This document shows positions 53,616 to 64,000 of a stretch of 64,000 nucleotides of DNA, in pieces. The stretch lies in NCBI GenBank assembly GCA_023078555.1, contig CM041199.1, positions 620,001-684,000 of the forward strand. Reading direction: 5' to 3'. Source of the DNA: Ulva prolifera (lineage: Eukaryota > Chlorophyta > Ulvophyceae > Ulvales > Ulvaceae). How positions within the stretch are numbered: position 1 is the stretch's first letter; the number at the start of each line of letters is the position of its first letter. The notes under the pieces are model-generated. The model worked only from the letters and a program-made list of their open reading frames with translations. It was not told where the DNA came from and did no database searches. The position numbers and the translations under genes were made by a program.

Positions 53616-56600
53616 ATGGCTGGGCCTCTAGACACAGGCTCCTGGCAGGGAAAGGCCCAACACATCCCAGCCCGAGGCCACGAAAGACAGCCCCGGCAGC
53701 GCAGCTGCAACATGGCGTGGCTCTACGCCAACCGCATGCGCGTCCTGGTCATCCTCGCAACAGCAGCAGGAGCTCTGTCCCTGACCATCACCGGGCCCTT
53801 CCATGGCTTCCCCTCACACGCGTGCGACCCCAGTGACTGCACCGGCATCTGCGCCGACCAGATCAGCTGCTCAGGCAGCGGCAGGGCGCGCTCCGCGTCG
53901 CACGCCGCCGCAGACCTCCGCGCGGAAGCCGGGAGATCGCAGCAGCGCGGCGGACAGAGGGACCCGCCACACCGACGCGGCGCCACGGTGCGGCTTGGGA
54001 CACCTCCAACGCCACTATGCACTGCTCACGGCAGCCGACGCATCTTCGTGCTGCAGATCGCGGGACCCGCCACACCGGCGCGGCGCCACGGTGCGATACA
54101 GGTGGGCGTGCTGATCTCCACCTGTATCGCACCGTGGCCCGGTCGCATGCCTGTGCGGCTCACCCGTCGGCCAGCATCCATCGACCAGCCCGGCAGCAGT
54201 GCGGCCGGCGGCGCCCGCACCAGCCCCCTGCTCGCTACCGCGCGTCTTACCGCACACATGCTTACTTCTTCTGCACCACGGCAACCACAGCAGAGCTACT
54301 CGACGTGCGTTGCAATCGCCGCGCGTGCTGTGCCATGTCGCGCGCCCGTCCCGTGCGGCCTCTAGCCAGCGCCGTCGTGCATTCCTGCTACGCAGCACGC
54401 ATAGCACGCCCAGCACGCCCAGCATGACCGGCTGGCGCGCGTGCTGCAGGAGTTCCGCACGTTCCGGCTGGTGCCGCCGGCGTCGATGGCGTACGCTGAC
54501 GTGGCGTGGTGCCCCGCGGCGCAGGAGCCCGCGGCGGAGGAGCTCATTCCGTTCCACCCCGGCATCAACGTGCTGATGGTGCTCGGCGCGCAGAAGGCCG
54601 GCACGACGTGGCTCTTCAATGCCATGACGCAGCACCCTTCCGTGCACGGCGCCGAGATCGGCTTCATGTGCGCCACCCTCCACGCCCCTTCCTGAACCAC
54701 CCCTGTGACGCATAACGATCGCCCAGCTGTTAGGCTGCAGACATAATTCGGTCCTTGTAACTCTGGACTCCCGTGTTGAACCTCCATTTAGTACGGTAGT
54801 AGGAAATACTAATCTCCACTGTCCTCACCCCAGACTCCTCTCCCAACGATGCCGCCATGTCTGTGCACCCTGCGGCGCGTGCATGCTGCCCATGCAGGGC
54901 ACGAGATTCCCTCGCCGCGGTGAGGCACTGGAATGCCTGCTCCCATGCGTGTGCGAAGATGCAGCCGTCTCACGTCCACCCACATGCATCCGCAGCAGCA
55001 TCTGCACCCACGGCCTTCATCAGCACGTGCCTGCATCCAACGGCCCACAGCCACACACCTACGCCCCTGGTCTACACCGCTCACCATCCATCGCATGCAT
55101 GGACCCTATGCATACCCGCCACACACGCAGGGGGGTTTTCCAGGTGGTTTACCCCTTTGGCATGTTGGCCCGTTCGTTCGGGGTTGTCAATGTCCTCTTA
55201 GCCGGGATACAGCTACGTAATACAAATCTACTCAACTTGACACACGCAGGCGCGGCGCGGATTGGAGCAAGGAGATCCACTACTTTGACCGGTGGCCGCT
55301 GCAGCCGGCGAACCTGTGGTTGTATGCCGACACGTTCCCCCCGGCGAAGGTGCGCAAGGCGATCAAGCGCGCGGAGTACCTTCTCGACAAGGCGGGCGTG
55401 GCTGTGGACACGCACCCGCAGCAGGAGGTGCTGGAGGCGGCGCGGGGGATCGAGCACCGCTCGGTTTTTATGGACGCGTCGCCGGAGTACCTGCTGCACC
55501 CGGCCGCGCCACCGCGGGTCAAGCAGGTGCTGCCGCTCGCGCGCTTCGTCGTCGTGTTGCGGGTACGCTGAGCCCCCCTTTCCCGCCCTTCCGCTCGCCT
55601 GTTGCCGTGTCTTGTTGCCTGACTTGGTGCGCAGCCTCTGGCAAATCGTTCCCATGTCCCCCCTCGTCCCGCGCCCGCACCCGCCACATTGGCCACAATT
55701 TGACCACGAGCTTTGATGACACCCCATAATGATAAGCTGTTGTGGCGCCGCAAATGTGTTCTTGCATCACATCCACCTTCCTCCCCCCAGCCTTGGCGCT
55801 GGCTTCTGATGTAAGGACCGGCCTGCTCTTTGCTACTCGCTGCTGTGTGACGAGGCGCCGAGGCCACAGTTGCACAGGGCTCCCAGCTGCGGGAGGGGGG
55901 CCTCCCCACAGCACGATCCACCGCGATCTACCGCGCAGGCAGCGGGCTCACGCTGTCACCCCATGCATACACGCCGTGCTCATCAGCACCCCCGCCCGCG
56001 TGCAGGACCCCGTGGCGCGGGACGTGTCGGCACACTTCATGCAGCAGCGGCGCGAGTGCGAGCGGCTGCGCAAGGAGGCCGCCGCCGCCGCGCTGGCCGC
56101 CGTCAACGCCACCGGCGCCGCCACGGCCGCCGAGGCCGCGGCCGCGACCGAGGCCGCCGCCGCCGCCGTCGTGTGCACCGCGCAGCCCTTCGATGAGATG
56201 GTCGAGGAGCGCACGGCCGTGAAGCCAGAGGGCGTGCCAGATGCATGCTGGCGCTTTAGCGAGGAGGTGCGCTCGTTGGCGTGCGTGGCGCGGCACTCCT
56301 GTGCCCTCCCCTCCCCTTGGCCCTCCCCCTCCCGGTGGTGGAAGAGGGTATGTGTGCGGTTATGCCATTGTGTGAGGAAAAGTGTTGTTGATTCGTTGGC
56401 AAGGCCGGCTGAGACAGTCTGCCATGAAGGCAGCCGTGACTCACGTGCCATGTTCGGTGTCATAGAATCGTTGGGTGTTGGTGGCAGAGCACATGTGCCT
56501 TTCCTGTTGCACGAGAGCAGCCTGCACCGCCGGTAGCACCGCCACAGCACCGAGCCAGTGCAGCAGCTCACATCTGGTGCTTACTCTGAATAAGGTTGTT

Positions 56601-57563
56601 TACGAGGGTGCGAACTCGTGACACACGAAATTGTGTGATGGAATCGAGGCGCGGCTTGGTTGATTGCGGTCTGGAGGCTGGGGGGCCTTGCACAACAGCG
56701 GCCGCACACGCGTGGGCGCATGCGTGACACCCATCGAGCTGCAACAAGCATCGCGTGGGCGAATGCATGAGACCCATCGAGCTGCAACAAGCATTCCTGC
56801 GGTCGCGGGTGGCCCGGGCAGGGCAGGCTGTCAGCATCCACCGTGCGTGTTGTGCATCACGCCAGCAGCTGCTACAAATCGCAGCATCTCGCTCCGCTCG
56901 ATCCGACACTCCACACGGTGACCCCGCCCACGCCACCCCGCAGCGCTCCAGATCCACCAGCCTCCGTAGCCGCACCAGCACCTCGAACTGACACTGTTCA
57001 TATTTACTTCCGCCCAGTACCGTATCCCACATGTACCGGCAGCACCCCCTGGCAGAGCAGATGCATGCGTGCAGGCCGACGCCACGGGGGAGCGCATGAC
57101 GTGGCAGGAGTGCCAGCAGTGCAGCTTCACACTCTTCAACTCCACCTACTGCTCCCAGAACCTCACTGCGGACGAGCAGGCCGCCCTCAACGACTGCGAC
57201 CCCGCCCGACTGCAGGCACGCCCCCCATCCCCCCCCCCCTGCCTGCTGCCCCCCATGCTGGGGGCTCTTTCCTGCCTCCGAGACTGCATGAGTTTTGTTC
57301 TACACTTCTCTGGGCGGCCACGGGGCATCAGGTGGCGCATAATCCCATTGTCTCCGCTGATGCTGCTGGATGAGCGGCCGGGGCTATGCATAAGTTGGCG
57401 CACAATCCGCGCCCGAAGCGGCGACCGCTACCAATTCTGCCCGGACACAACTCAGCAACAGCGATTTTTGCTGGAGGTCGGCACCTTCCTGCAGCCATGC
57501 TGCTACGAGAGCGTCGGCACGTAGTCGTGCGCCGGCGGCGTGTGGTGCGGCCTCAGCAGCGGG

Positions 57564-57595
<32 letters not shown>

Positions 57596-58476
57596 GCGGC
57601 CCTGGCGGTGGTCTGTGCATGCATGTGGTATCCAAATTCTTCACAGTGCTAGCAGGCTGCACCGTAGACTATACATCCCATACATTAGCCGTGTACTCGG
57701 CGGTGTGATGCTGTTCACGGCAAAGCTGCTGGTAGCCTGTGCTGCTGTCTCGGCCGGCATGCAAGCCCCGTGCCGGCCCCCACTAGCCACTCCATGCATG
57801 GTGTGCATGCAGTTGACGGACTACTCAGCGTATGCGGCGCAGCTTGCATGGTGGCTCGCATTCTTCCCACCGGAGCAGTTCCTGATTCTCACGGTGGACG
57901 ACCTGCGGAGCCCGCGCCGCCGCCTCCGGGTGCGCTCCCGCATGCACTCATGGCCACGGCCCACAGCGATCAACACGCATGCACACACCACCGTTCATGC
58001 GCCGCTGCCCGCATCGCCTGGCCCCGCTGATCAAATTGAAATCACGGTTCAATGAGGGAGTCGTGATATGACGTTGGCATATGCTCAGTAGTTGAAGTGC
58101 TGTTGATGCCCCGCGCTCACCTCCCCGGTGTGGCTGCGCTCGTGGCCCCCCCGCACGTCTCTCCCCTTGGTCTGGGTCTCCTGCCCTCCCCCTGCGCAGC
58201 CCCCGCCCGCTGCTCAACCGCACGCGCCCCCTGCAGACACTGAACCGAGTGCTGGACCACGCGAGGCTGCCGAACGCCGGCCGCTTCACAGCCGCCATGG
58301 CCGCCGCCGCCGCAGGGTTCTCCGGCAACTACTCGCAGGCGGACTACACGCCCGCGGTGCGCCGCGGCGCCGCCACGCTGCGGCGCCGCCTGCGCCGCGA
58401 GACCGCCGACCTGCAGGACCTTCTCGACACCTTCTGGCCCGACATGAAGTTCTCTGGCCTCACGCCCGAGCTCTGA
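53616..58476 (+). CDS. Golgi-type PAPS-dependent sulfotransferase (type II membrane protein)
   Basis: Transfers sulfate from PAPS to a glycan or similar acceptor. Exons with closing phases: 53616-54101 (least certain), 54423-54667, 55250-55562, 56006-56266, 57075-57215, 57462-57512, 57813-57929, 58237-58476; about 617 aa. A signal anchor (MRVLVILATAAGALSL) follows a short N-terminal tail. The 5'-phosphosulfate loop is GAQKAGTTWLFNAMTQHP (near 217). KEIHYFD and MDASPEYLL follow. The 3'-phosphate site VVVLRDPVARDVSAH spans the exon 3/4 junction, and AYAAQLAWWLAFFPPEQFLIL lies in exon 7. An Ala-rich coil in exon 4 and a Cys-rich segment in exon 5 (CQQCSFTLFNSTYC) are insertions. Intron 5 needs a GC donor (CTGCAG/GCACGC). 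The acceptor substrate cannot be read from sequence; algal extracellular polysaccharide is a guess. Confidence 0.88.
55131..55250 (+). repeat. Dispersed short repeat tail, copy 3 (in intron 2 of the sulfotransferase)
   Basis: GGGGTTTTCCAGGTGGTTTA, CCCCTTTGGCATGTTGGCCC and GGGGTTGTCAATGTCC match the copies at 11.5 and 60.6 kb. It runs up to the acceptor of exon 3. Confidence 0.6.
56724..56806. repeat. Two-unit tandem repeat of about 42 bp in intron 4 of the sulfotransferase
   Basis: ACCCATCGAGCTGCAACAAG occurs twice in adjacent, slightly diverged units. Confidence 0.8.
57561..57596. repeat. 36-base poly-G tract (one interruption)
   Basis: Lies in intron 6 of the sulfotransferase, on the sense strand, about 50 bases past the donor at 57,513. 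It has G-quadruplex potential. Confidence 0.95.
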
Positions 58477-60590
58477 GCCGCACCCCGGGCGCTTGAGGTG
58501 GCTGTGGCGCGAGCACACAGCTCGTGCCGCAGCCCGTCATGTTTGCGCGTTCCACGAGCTGGCATGAGACAGGAAGCCACGAGGCAGGTAGCGGCGCCGG
58601 AACCGCGTGGGAATGCAGCGGAAACAAGCACAAGCCGCGCGCTGGCTGCGCAACCCTGCAGGTGTTTGTCATAGTGTAGTTGCGACAGGGTACAGGTGCA
58701 GTGTCGGGCGCTGACACGGAGGCCGGGGGTGATGACGGCTCGCGCTGTGCACTGCCAAAGTGTGCTGTGTGGCCTGTGGTGTGCATGCTGTGTGGCCTGT
58801 GGTGTGCATGCTGTGTGCTGTCGCCCGCTGGCACTTGCCATGTGTGCATCGCGTGTCATGCTTTGCTGTCAGCTGTCACGTGCCACATGTGGTCCTAGTG
58901 ATCTGGAGTATGTGCCTGAGTAAATCCAGGTTGCCTTGCTTCACATGGCGCTCTGTGACAAACATGCCAGGCGCCACACTGCGCCCCCTGTGCCTCTGTG
59001 CAGCCACCAAATCGGCCGCCACTAACCAGGCGGGCAGCCACCAGGCGGGCGTAGAATCGGTGGTACGTTTGTTGAATAGGTGGTGGTAAGTGGCGGGGGT
59101 TGTCATCAGGGACAAGTGACAGCAGTGTTTTGTGTAGCGGCTGACACATGAGAGGGCAACCTGCAGCTGGGCGGGAAGGTCGCTGCTGCCCTGCTGAGTA
59201 GGTGGTCCTCACGGGCTATGTGGGTTCCACACCGGCAGCTGTGATGATGCATCACCTGGGGAAAGTCGATGGGGTAGGTAGAAGCGCTGGGCTGTGGTTG
59301 TGAGTGATGGGTGAAGAGGAGCACAAAGGCGTGCCATGTGCACAAAGTAGACTGACCAACCGAGTTGCATGCCGATGTAGTTGAGAGTTGCTTGGCGGGG
59401 TGCTGGTTGGAAATGAGGCAGGCGGCAGTTGTTGAGTGGTGATGGTGGCTAGAGATGGTGTGGTGAGGGATGGGATGGTGCGCCTGGAAAGCTGAATTCA
59501 CGCCTGGCCCTGCCGCCACCCGAGTGAGGATCTTGTGGCTGCAGGTGTGTAGATGTGATGCATTACCATCATGGTGGTAACCACAGAGCATGACTGTGGT
59601 GATGCAATCTGTCAGGCTTATGACTAATCGGGCTGAGAGCATCTTGCCAGACCAGGCTACATGGCTTGCCGATACAAGAATCCAAGATTCTTGTATAAGC
59701 GTGCATGCATTTCCAGACGAGTGGTCAGGGAGAATTGCAACCGAGCGACCTCATCACCAGCCCATATCATTTCATCTTGCCTCAGTAACTCACAGACAGC
59801 GGCTGGCAGATGAGTCAGCCTTGCACAGCCTGACTCCCAGAGCCCACAAAACTGCCTCACACAGTGCAATTCTTACTCAGAAATGCACTGAGAAGTACGG
59901 TTGTCATGTGTCACATGGATGGTGGCTGCCTGGAGGCACATGTGTACGCCCCTCTGTGTAGCGACTCTCATGTCTCTCTGTCACATCAAGCAAAATCACC
60001 ATCACTGGCTGGCATGTATTTGTGGTACTTGTGAAGGCAGAAACTGAGTCAGTGCAGCATGAGTGCATACTACACTGACTGCTCCAGCCATGGTTGAGGG
60101 CAAGCTGGTGCGCATGCAAGGGCATGCAGGCAGCGTGGCCTGTGCAGAGACACATACCAACTGTGGGAGAAAGAAAATGATGTCATGTCGCAAAAAAATG
60201 ATGTCATGTCATTAACTTGCCACAAAACTTTTGGCAAGATCCCTTGAGGCTGCTGAATGCCCAGAACAGCTCAAGCACTGACCAATTGTCAGTGGCCCGC
60301 TGACTAGGAACAGCACATCAGGCCAATGCAGGTGAGACATGCAATTCTGCAAGCCTCAGCTGTGTCCGTCAAGTGCATGCCCTTGTGTGTTCAGCAACCC
60401 AGCGCACAAGCCTGCCTGGTCACCAGGCCACTGCTCATCCTGCTCTGCTGTTGAATTCTCATTGGTGCGTTTGTTTCAGCGGAGCTCCATGCAAGAGTGA
60501 TGTGCAAGCATTCCGCAAGAAGGATGTTGTGTTGAGCAAGCAACAGTGAGAGTGGTGTGCATCAAGATGGACCATCTGGCTTGAAAAATC
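58477..60590. other. Gene-poor stretch right of the sulfotransferase
   Basis: Holds a short minisatellite at 58,759-58,822 (unit TGTGTGGCCTGTGGTGTGCATGC, about 2.5 copies; read in two pieces) and a perfect 11-bp-arm palindrome at 59,672-59,696 (ATACAAGAATC, spacer CAA). A minus-strand open stretch at 59,657-59,830 (LTHLPAAVCELLRQDEMIW) could be an exon of an unidentified gene. Nothing else is supported. Confidence 0.3.
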
Positions 60591-60596
60591 ATCACA

Positions 60597-60715
60597 TGGG
60601 GGGTTTCCAGCTGCAGGTGGTTCACCCCTTCGGCATATGTGGTCCTTTTATCTCGGAATTGTCAATGTCCAATAGGATACCGTTCAGTAAATTCAGATTT
60701 ACTTTACTTTACATG
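60597..60715 (+). repeat. Dispersed short repeat tail, copy 4
   Basis: GGTGGTTCACCCCTTCGGCA, TATGTGGTCC, TTGTCAATGTCCAATAGGAT and AGATTTACTTTACTTTACAT match the copy next to the retrotransposon almost base for base in the right half. Confidence 0.8.
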
Positions 60716-63700
60716 CAGCAATGTAAAATCACACTTACATACTGCAAGCCATGCCTGAGTAATTGCGTTGTAGTGCGTCAGCTGGTGATGCTACCCGCTG
60801 GCGCATGTGATGGGCACAGCAGCTTGTGGGGCACTCATGCTTGCTGTGTGCGGGTATATTGCTGCAAGTTCTGGCGCATTGCTGCAATTTCCTGCGTGTG
60901 ACCGCTGCAACTTCGAGCCGAGTCGAGCAGCAGCAGGCCAGGAATGCCAAGGAACGTACCAGGCTAGAACATGCTTGCCCTGTCAGATCTATGGTGTGAT
61001 GCAGAGCCGATGCACACTTGTCTGAGCTGTTGTCAATTTATCAAAACAGGTGCTCTGCAGCCCAGGGCTCCTCCGGGCCTTCATGCCTTCGGGCCTTCAT
61101 TTTCCATCAGTGCAACCATGCTGTTGCTATGATCATGCTCTAGAATGTGTTACTATTGAGTGCAGCATGGCCACCGTGCTCTCACCATGGAGATCCCAAG
61201 CTCATTGCTGCATCTCGCAACCTGCATCCAAGTGACAGCTGCACTGCTGAATGTGCTGTGGACTAAGCATCACATGATGCACTCCTCTGTTCACATGGCA
61301 AATTCCTCTGTTCACGTGGCAGCACGTGCCTGTGGCAACCTGAGGGGCCATGTATGCGGATTTGCCACAACAGAGGAGTACTTGACAGCTGCCCAGCCGC
61401 GGCATCGGCAGACAAACTTTCTGCACAAGTTGAGCATGCTGCAAATAACAACAGCTCGTACAGTGTGCACCTCACAGCCACACACTGTGCACCTCACCCT
61501 CCGTGCACTGGGGGACAGACCAACACGCACTGTGCAGCACTGTGCAGCTCAAGCGATGGTTACCCGGCACGCACTTCTGTGGGCTGGGCAGCGGGTTCGA
61601 GTTCTTGCACCACACGCGCTTCCAGAACAGGCCGTGACCACGCCAAGGGCCAGGGCCATTGCATGGCAAGCACCAAATCGTAAAAATAGCCACGGTAGAG
61701 GTGCTAAAAGGCAAAAAAACTGACTGATGCTGGCAGGATGCTGGTGGGAGGTGGCAGGCATCACCGTGATGGTGAGGCAGAGTCATTGGCAACCTTCTCA
61801 CAGGGCACTGCACAACCTCCTGATTCGGGCAGCTTCACTAGGGCTTCATGTGAGGCACACATCCTGAGCAGCTGAGGGCGCACATCCTGCGCAGCTAGGA
61901 CCTCACATTACCCTTTGCTTCAGCAGAGAAGCAAAGGGTAACGTGAGGTCCTGGCGGGCGTGAGGGGGAGCAGACTGGGGGTGAGGGACATCGTGATGTG
62001 GCTGTGCCCTGTGCCTCTCCCAAGAGGATTCCTTTCAACCCGGATATGTAGCTACAGGCCCAGCGAAATTTCAGCGGTCGCGTCTGGATATGATCAAGAT
62101 GTAGTGTGTTTTGGCATAGACTGGCTGGATCTCTGGCTGCAGCCAGGGCTTCTGCTACAGCACTGTCAGCGGGCATGGTCAACGGTCCATGTGCTCATTC
62201 TGGAACCAGGAACAGTGGAGCCTTGGTGTTTGACAACAGAAAATGTACTCAACGTTTGCTGTGGATGGTCCGAACTGCTGCACATGCCATTGTCGCCGTT
62301 GTCGCGGGCGTGTCCGAGCGCCCTTGGCTGGGCTAGCTCTCGCTGCGGTGCCACTTGTTGGGCGATTCCCATTCTCGGAGCACATAAGACCAGTCCAAAG
62401 CCGTCGTTGAGCATGCTGCGAAATCATACCCGTGCTCACACTGTCGCTTGCTAAAAGCTCCCTTCTCACGGAATGATACGTGATGCCTCCACCTGCGACT
62501 GCAACAACCACACTGGAGTTGAGGCATGCTGCATGGCACCATTGATTCTGGGTGAAGCTCACCACATGTTGTATGATGTGTTGCCATGCCACGTCCCGCC
62601 TGCGTTACTGCGAGTGCGGTCCAGCATATAGTTTGCCACGTAGCTGCCACTGTTTCACCTGAAAGGGCTATTGAGGTGAACAGGCTGTGATTCGATGAAT
62701 CTGCCTGGCAGGACATTCAGCTCTGCCCGAGTTCGGTAGGCTATGTGCAGGCGGGTCGACATCGTGCAGCTCATGATGGGCAGGCTGAGCACACGTTCCG
62801 GTACTGGCTGCTTTGGCTATCGGAAACCCGAGGTATAGACAATGGAGGATAGCAGGCAGAGGTTTCGCGTATGAGGTTGTGCCACAACCAAATTGACATG
62901 TTGGCGACGTCACGATCAGCATGAAGAGATCTGGTGAGAGCGACTGTCAGCAGTCCCTGGTCCAAGAATCTAAATGTCGGTTCTGTCGCCACACGGCATC
63001 TTCTCGATTTCTTCGCTCGACGGTGCGTGAAGTGACACCTTCCCGGGCGACTGCAGTGGTCATGTGTTCCGTGTGCAGATCGACATGTGCTGCTGTGAAC
63101 GCCCTTGACTGACCTCAGACACCTTGTCTGCGTGCCGTGGCCATGACGGACTGCAGCTGCTGAGCAGGACGCGTATACCGGCCGAAGGGTGCCTGTGAGT
63201 GGCGCTGCTGCATGTGTGCGGGAGCTGCTTGGAGAGAAATTCTTGCGCTTTGCCTGTTTACACCGCTCAATCTTCTGTGAGTATGCACATAGCCGCAGTT
63301 TCGCAACCGTCGGCGCTGAATCTTGAGCTAGCTATTGCTAGTCAGCTATATATATGGTGCACATGGCCACGGTGAGTGAACCGCATGGCGCCGGGAGGCC
63401 TGACCCAGGCTGTCTGCATATGAGTATTGCAAGGACAAAGCCAGAGAGGCAGGTAGCATCGTAGGCATCTGATGTTTTCGTGCGGTGTGCTGTGTCACAG
63501 TTCAAAGTGCTGCAGTGTTGCATGCGCAGCTGCCCCTACTAGTAACGCACGTGCACTACTGGATGTTTCAAGATTGATTGGGTGTTACAGATAAGACGCT
63601 AAGCAACAGCATAAGCATTTCTATCCAGCACGCACACAGCCACACTGCAGCAGCGCTGAGAGTTTGCACCCCAGCCTGGCAAGACCAGCGCGTGCGACCT

Positions 63701-63780
63701 GCCATGGCGACCATGCGCATGCAGTCCCTGCTCATGCGAATTAATTTAATATTGATTCTCAGTAATTGATCAACTCACAG
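60716..63780. other. Gene-poor stretch with possible minus-strand terminal exon
   Basis: On the minus strand an acceptor TCACACGCAG near 60,897 opens EIAAMRQNLQQYTRTQQA and a stop at about 60,840, which reads like a small last exon, but no upstream exon could be attached. Other open frames here show no recognised motif. Contains the hairpin at 61,897-61,952. Confidence 0.25.
61897..61952. repeat. Inverted repeat with 25-bp arms and 6-base loop
   Basis: Left arm 61,897-61,921, right arm 61,928-61,952, loop AGCAGA. The arms pair at 24 of 25 positions (one A-C mismatch). Could be a small-RNA hairpin, a terminator-like structure or a relic of a miniature transposon. Confidence 0.85.
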
Positions 63781-64000
63781 GCCCTGACTTCCAATACACC
63801 TCAGCGCTACCCCACTGCAATGACACAGACAGCAAGCGCATCGCCCGGGGCCCCATGGCCATGGGAACTGCACCCACGGGCCGTTTGGGATGCGCCCGCT
63901 CGCGGCAGCCACACCCCCCGGCTGGCCGAAACAAGTACCACATGGAAACACTGCAAAGGCGGGGGCCACGGGGCCCACTTCAGACTGGCATCGGCACCCA
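63781..64000 (+). CDS. Possible exon of an unidentified gene, cut by the window edge
   Basis: An AACTCACAG acceptor is followed by a frame open to the edge (PDFQYTSALPHCNDTDSKRI onward). A second frame is also open over the same stretch, so the choice is uncertain. Not recognised. Confidence 0.25.

Overview
The window is nuclear DNA of an intron-rich eukaryote, most likely a green alga (Chlorophyta). Genes are split by GT-AG introns with GC-rich exons, spacers carry long poly-G/C, CA and GA tracts, a UGUAA-type polyadenylation signal follows the fatty-acid hydroxylase gene, and the proteins resemble plant or algal families. The clade is inferred from gene content and style only.

Layout, left to right. 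(1) 0.6-6.6 kb, minus strand: a GH31 alpha-glucosidase with an N-terminal trefoil (P-type) motif; its C-terminal exons are unresolved near the left edge. (2) 7.07-11.48 kb and 21.40-26.45 kb: two diverged copies of a tandem duplication. Each carries the 3' part of a plus-strand gene for a protein with an unnamed module (SRDQGW-like and YPGW-like motifs) and the last exon of SNU13. (3) 11,597-21,386: a complete Ty3/gypsy chromovirus-type retrotransposon lying between the two copies, with apparently identical 800-bp LTRs, TTTTA target duplications, and gag and pol in one frame separated by a single UGA. (4) 26.3-27.3 kb, minus: intact five-exon SNU13. (5) 27.9-28.8 kb, plus: fatty acid 2-hydroxylase. 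(6) 29.9-37.3 kb, plus: a ten-exon gene for a protein with nine CTFxP-type motifs. (7) 38.9-39.8 kb, minus: NudC/CS-domain gene. (8) 41.0-44.2 kb: nested repeats with two 121-bp GA tracts and an 81-bp perfect inverted repeat. (9) 44.5-46.5 kb, plus: a probable membrane-protein gene. (10) 47.7-50.8 kb, minus: USP39/SAD1, a catalytically dead ubiquitin-protease-like splicing factor. (11) 53.6-58.5 kb, plus: a Golgi-type sulfotransferase. (12) 58.5-64 kb: no gene recognised, but a dispersed-repeat tail and a 25-bp-arm hairpin.

The genes do not form one pathway. SNU13 and USP39 both belong to the U4/U6.U5 tri-snRNP, but lie 20 kb apart with unrelated genes between them, so this is probably chance. 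Exon models for GH31, SNU13, the CTFxP gene, USP39 and the sulfotransferase were built by hand and kept when every intron phase closed; NudC is solid only in its 3' five exons.
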